From Umezawaea endophytica (GTDB taxonomy: Bacteria > Actinomycetota > Actinomycetes > Mycobacteriales > Pseudonocardiaceae): 64,000 nucleotides of DNA. This document shows, piece by piece, positions 63,573 through 64,000 of this stretch. Made by a program: the position numbers and the translations under genes. Each line of letters opens with the position of its first letter. Position 1 is the first letter of the stretch. Below the pieces are notes generated by a model. It worked only from the letters and a program-made list of their open reading frames with translations, ran no database searches and had not been told where the DNA came from. The DNA is taken from NCBI RefSeq assembly GCF_025061645.1, contig NZ_JANYMP010000040.1:19697-83696 (forward strand), given 5' to 3'.

Positions 63573-64000
63573 TCAGTCGACCACCAGGACCGACCGCGTT
63601 CGGGGGCCGGTGCCGCGTTCCTGTTGGCGGCGGACCAGCCAGGTGCCCGGTGCGATGCCGCTGCCGCCGTGTTCGGGGTGCACCAGGTAGGCCGGGGCGG
63701 TGTTGTGGAAGACCGCTATCCCCAAGCCGAGCGGGTCGTGGAAGTCGGTTGTCCATCGACACGTGCGGGGGTCGGCGGTCAAGGTGTGGGGGTTGTTGCC
63801 CGCGGACGCGCGGATGAGGTCCACGCCTGACGGTGGGACGTCGGCCCAGTGGGGTCTCCACCTGAGGTGGACGGTGCCCAGCAGGTCGAGTGGGATGACG
63901 ATCAGGTCGCCCTGGGCCTGCAAGCCGTCGATGACGGGTACGACGGTCTGCTTCTCCAGGTGGTCCAGTACGGAAAGTCCGGTTCGGTCGAGGAGTTCGA
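63573..64000 (-). CDS. Hypothetical protein, C-terminal part (start beyond the window)
   Basis: At least 141 codons, open to the right edge. The visible part includes LDHLEKQTVVPVIDGLQAQG and ends RQQERGTGPRTRSVLVVD. Mixed alpha/beta composition with many polar residues, no membrane span in the visible part. Not recognised. The 165 bases between it and the lipoprotein (63408-63572) hold no gene. Confidence 0.6.
   Translation of the reverse strand, partial: ELLDRTGLSVLDHLEKQTVVPVIDGLQAQGDLIVIPLDLLGTVHLRWRPHWADVPPSGVDLIRASAGNNPHTLTADPRTCRWTTDFHDPLGLGIAVFHNTAPAYLVHPEHGGSGIAPGTWLVRRQQERGTGPRTRSVLVVD

Overview
The window is GC-rich DNA from an actinomycete, most likely a filamentous Pseudonocardiales of the Saccharothrix/Lentzea/Actinosynnema type. 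The evidence is the very high G/C at third codon positions, frequent GTG and TTG starts, a mycothiol-type maleylpyruvate-isomerase-fold protein, a DUF1844 gene beside infC, and an actinobacterial LexA box (GAAC-N4-GTTC) upstream of uvrA. The genus is inferred, not shown.

Layout. 1-5.2 kb: the 3' end of an AlkD-like gene, two small hypotheticals, then pheS-pheT. 5.4-30.8 kb: a block for oxalate and formate metabolism. It has a minus-strand operon for a molybdenum formate dehydrogenase with an aldehyde dehydrogenase and an acyl-CoA-dehydrogenase homologue; a PanE-like reductase divergent from a GntR regulator; a 61-residue protein; a six-gene operon oxc-frc-(ADP-forming CoA ligase)-(Nramp-like)-(membrane protein)-terC; a divergent sucC/sucD pair; and an oxalate/formate-type MFS carrier with a small partner and fdhD. 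A MoeA-like gene that has lost its catalytic centre lies divergent from the carrier. Six related sites built on GCATAC/GTAT half-sites lie in the promoter regions of these units and are probably the operators of the GntR protein. 30.9-38.5 kb: an HSP90 homologue, a TPR protein and a NACHT NTPase on one strand. 38.5-40.8 kb: tsnR-rplT-rpmI-infC (minus strand) with an attenuator in the infC leader.

41-55 kb: DUF1844, a membrane protein, an HTH/NB-ARC/TPR regulator, a two-armed sugar-acid or D-amino-acid cluster (kdgK-like, iclR, ridA against a PLP deaminase, amidohydrolase and GntP permease), a RhiA-like pair, a repeat lipoprotein, an SRPBCC protein and a superinfection-immunity-like protein. 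55-64 kb: uvrA, a mycothiol-type protein, an acyltransferase, a metallo-hydrolase, a DUF4365 protein between two related hairpin repeats, a lipoprotein and a truncated gene.

How it works together. Oxalate would enter through the MFS carrier, be activated by frc or the CoA ligases, and be decarboxylated by oxc to formyl-CoA and formate, which the formate dehydrogenase oxidises to CO2 with reduction of NAD+. The PanE-like enzyme may instead reduce oxalyl-CoA to glyoxylate. In many actinobacteria infC-rpmI-rplT-tsnR lies close to pheS-pheT; here the oxalate and HSP90/NACHT blocks separate them by 33 kb.
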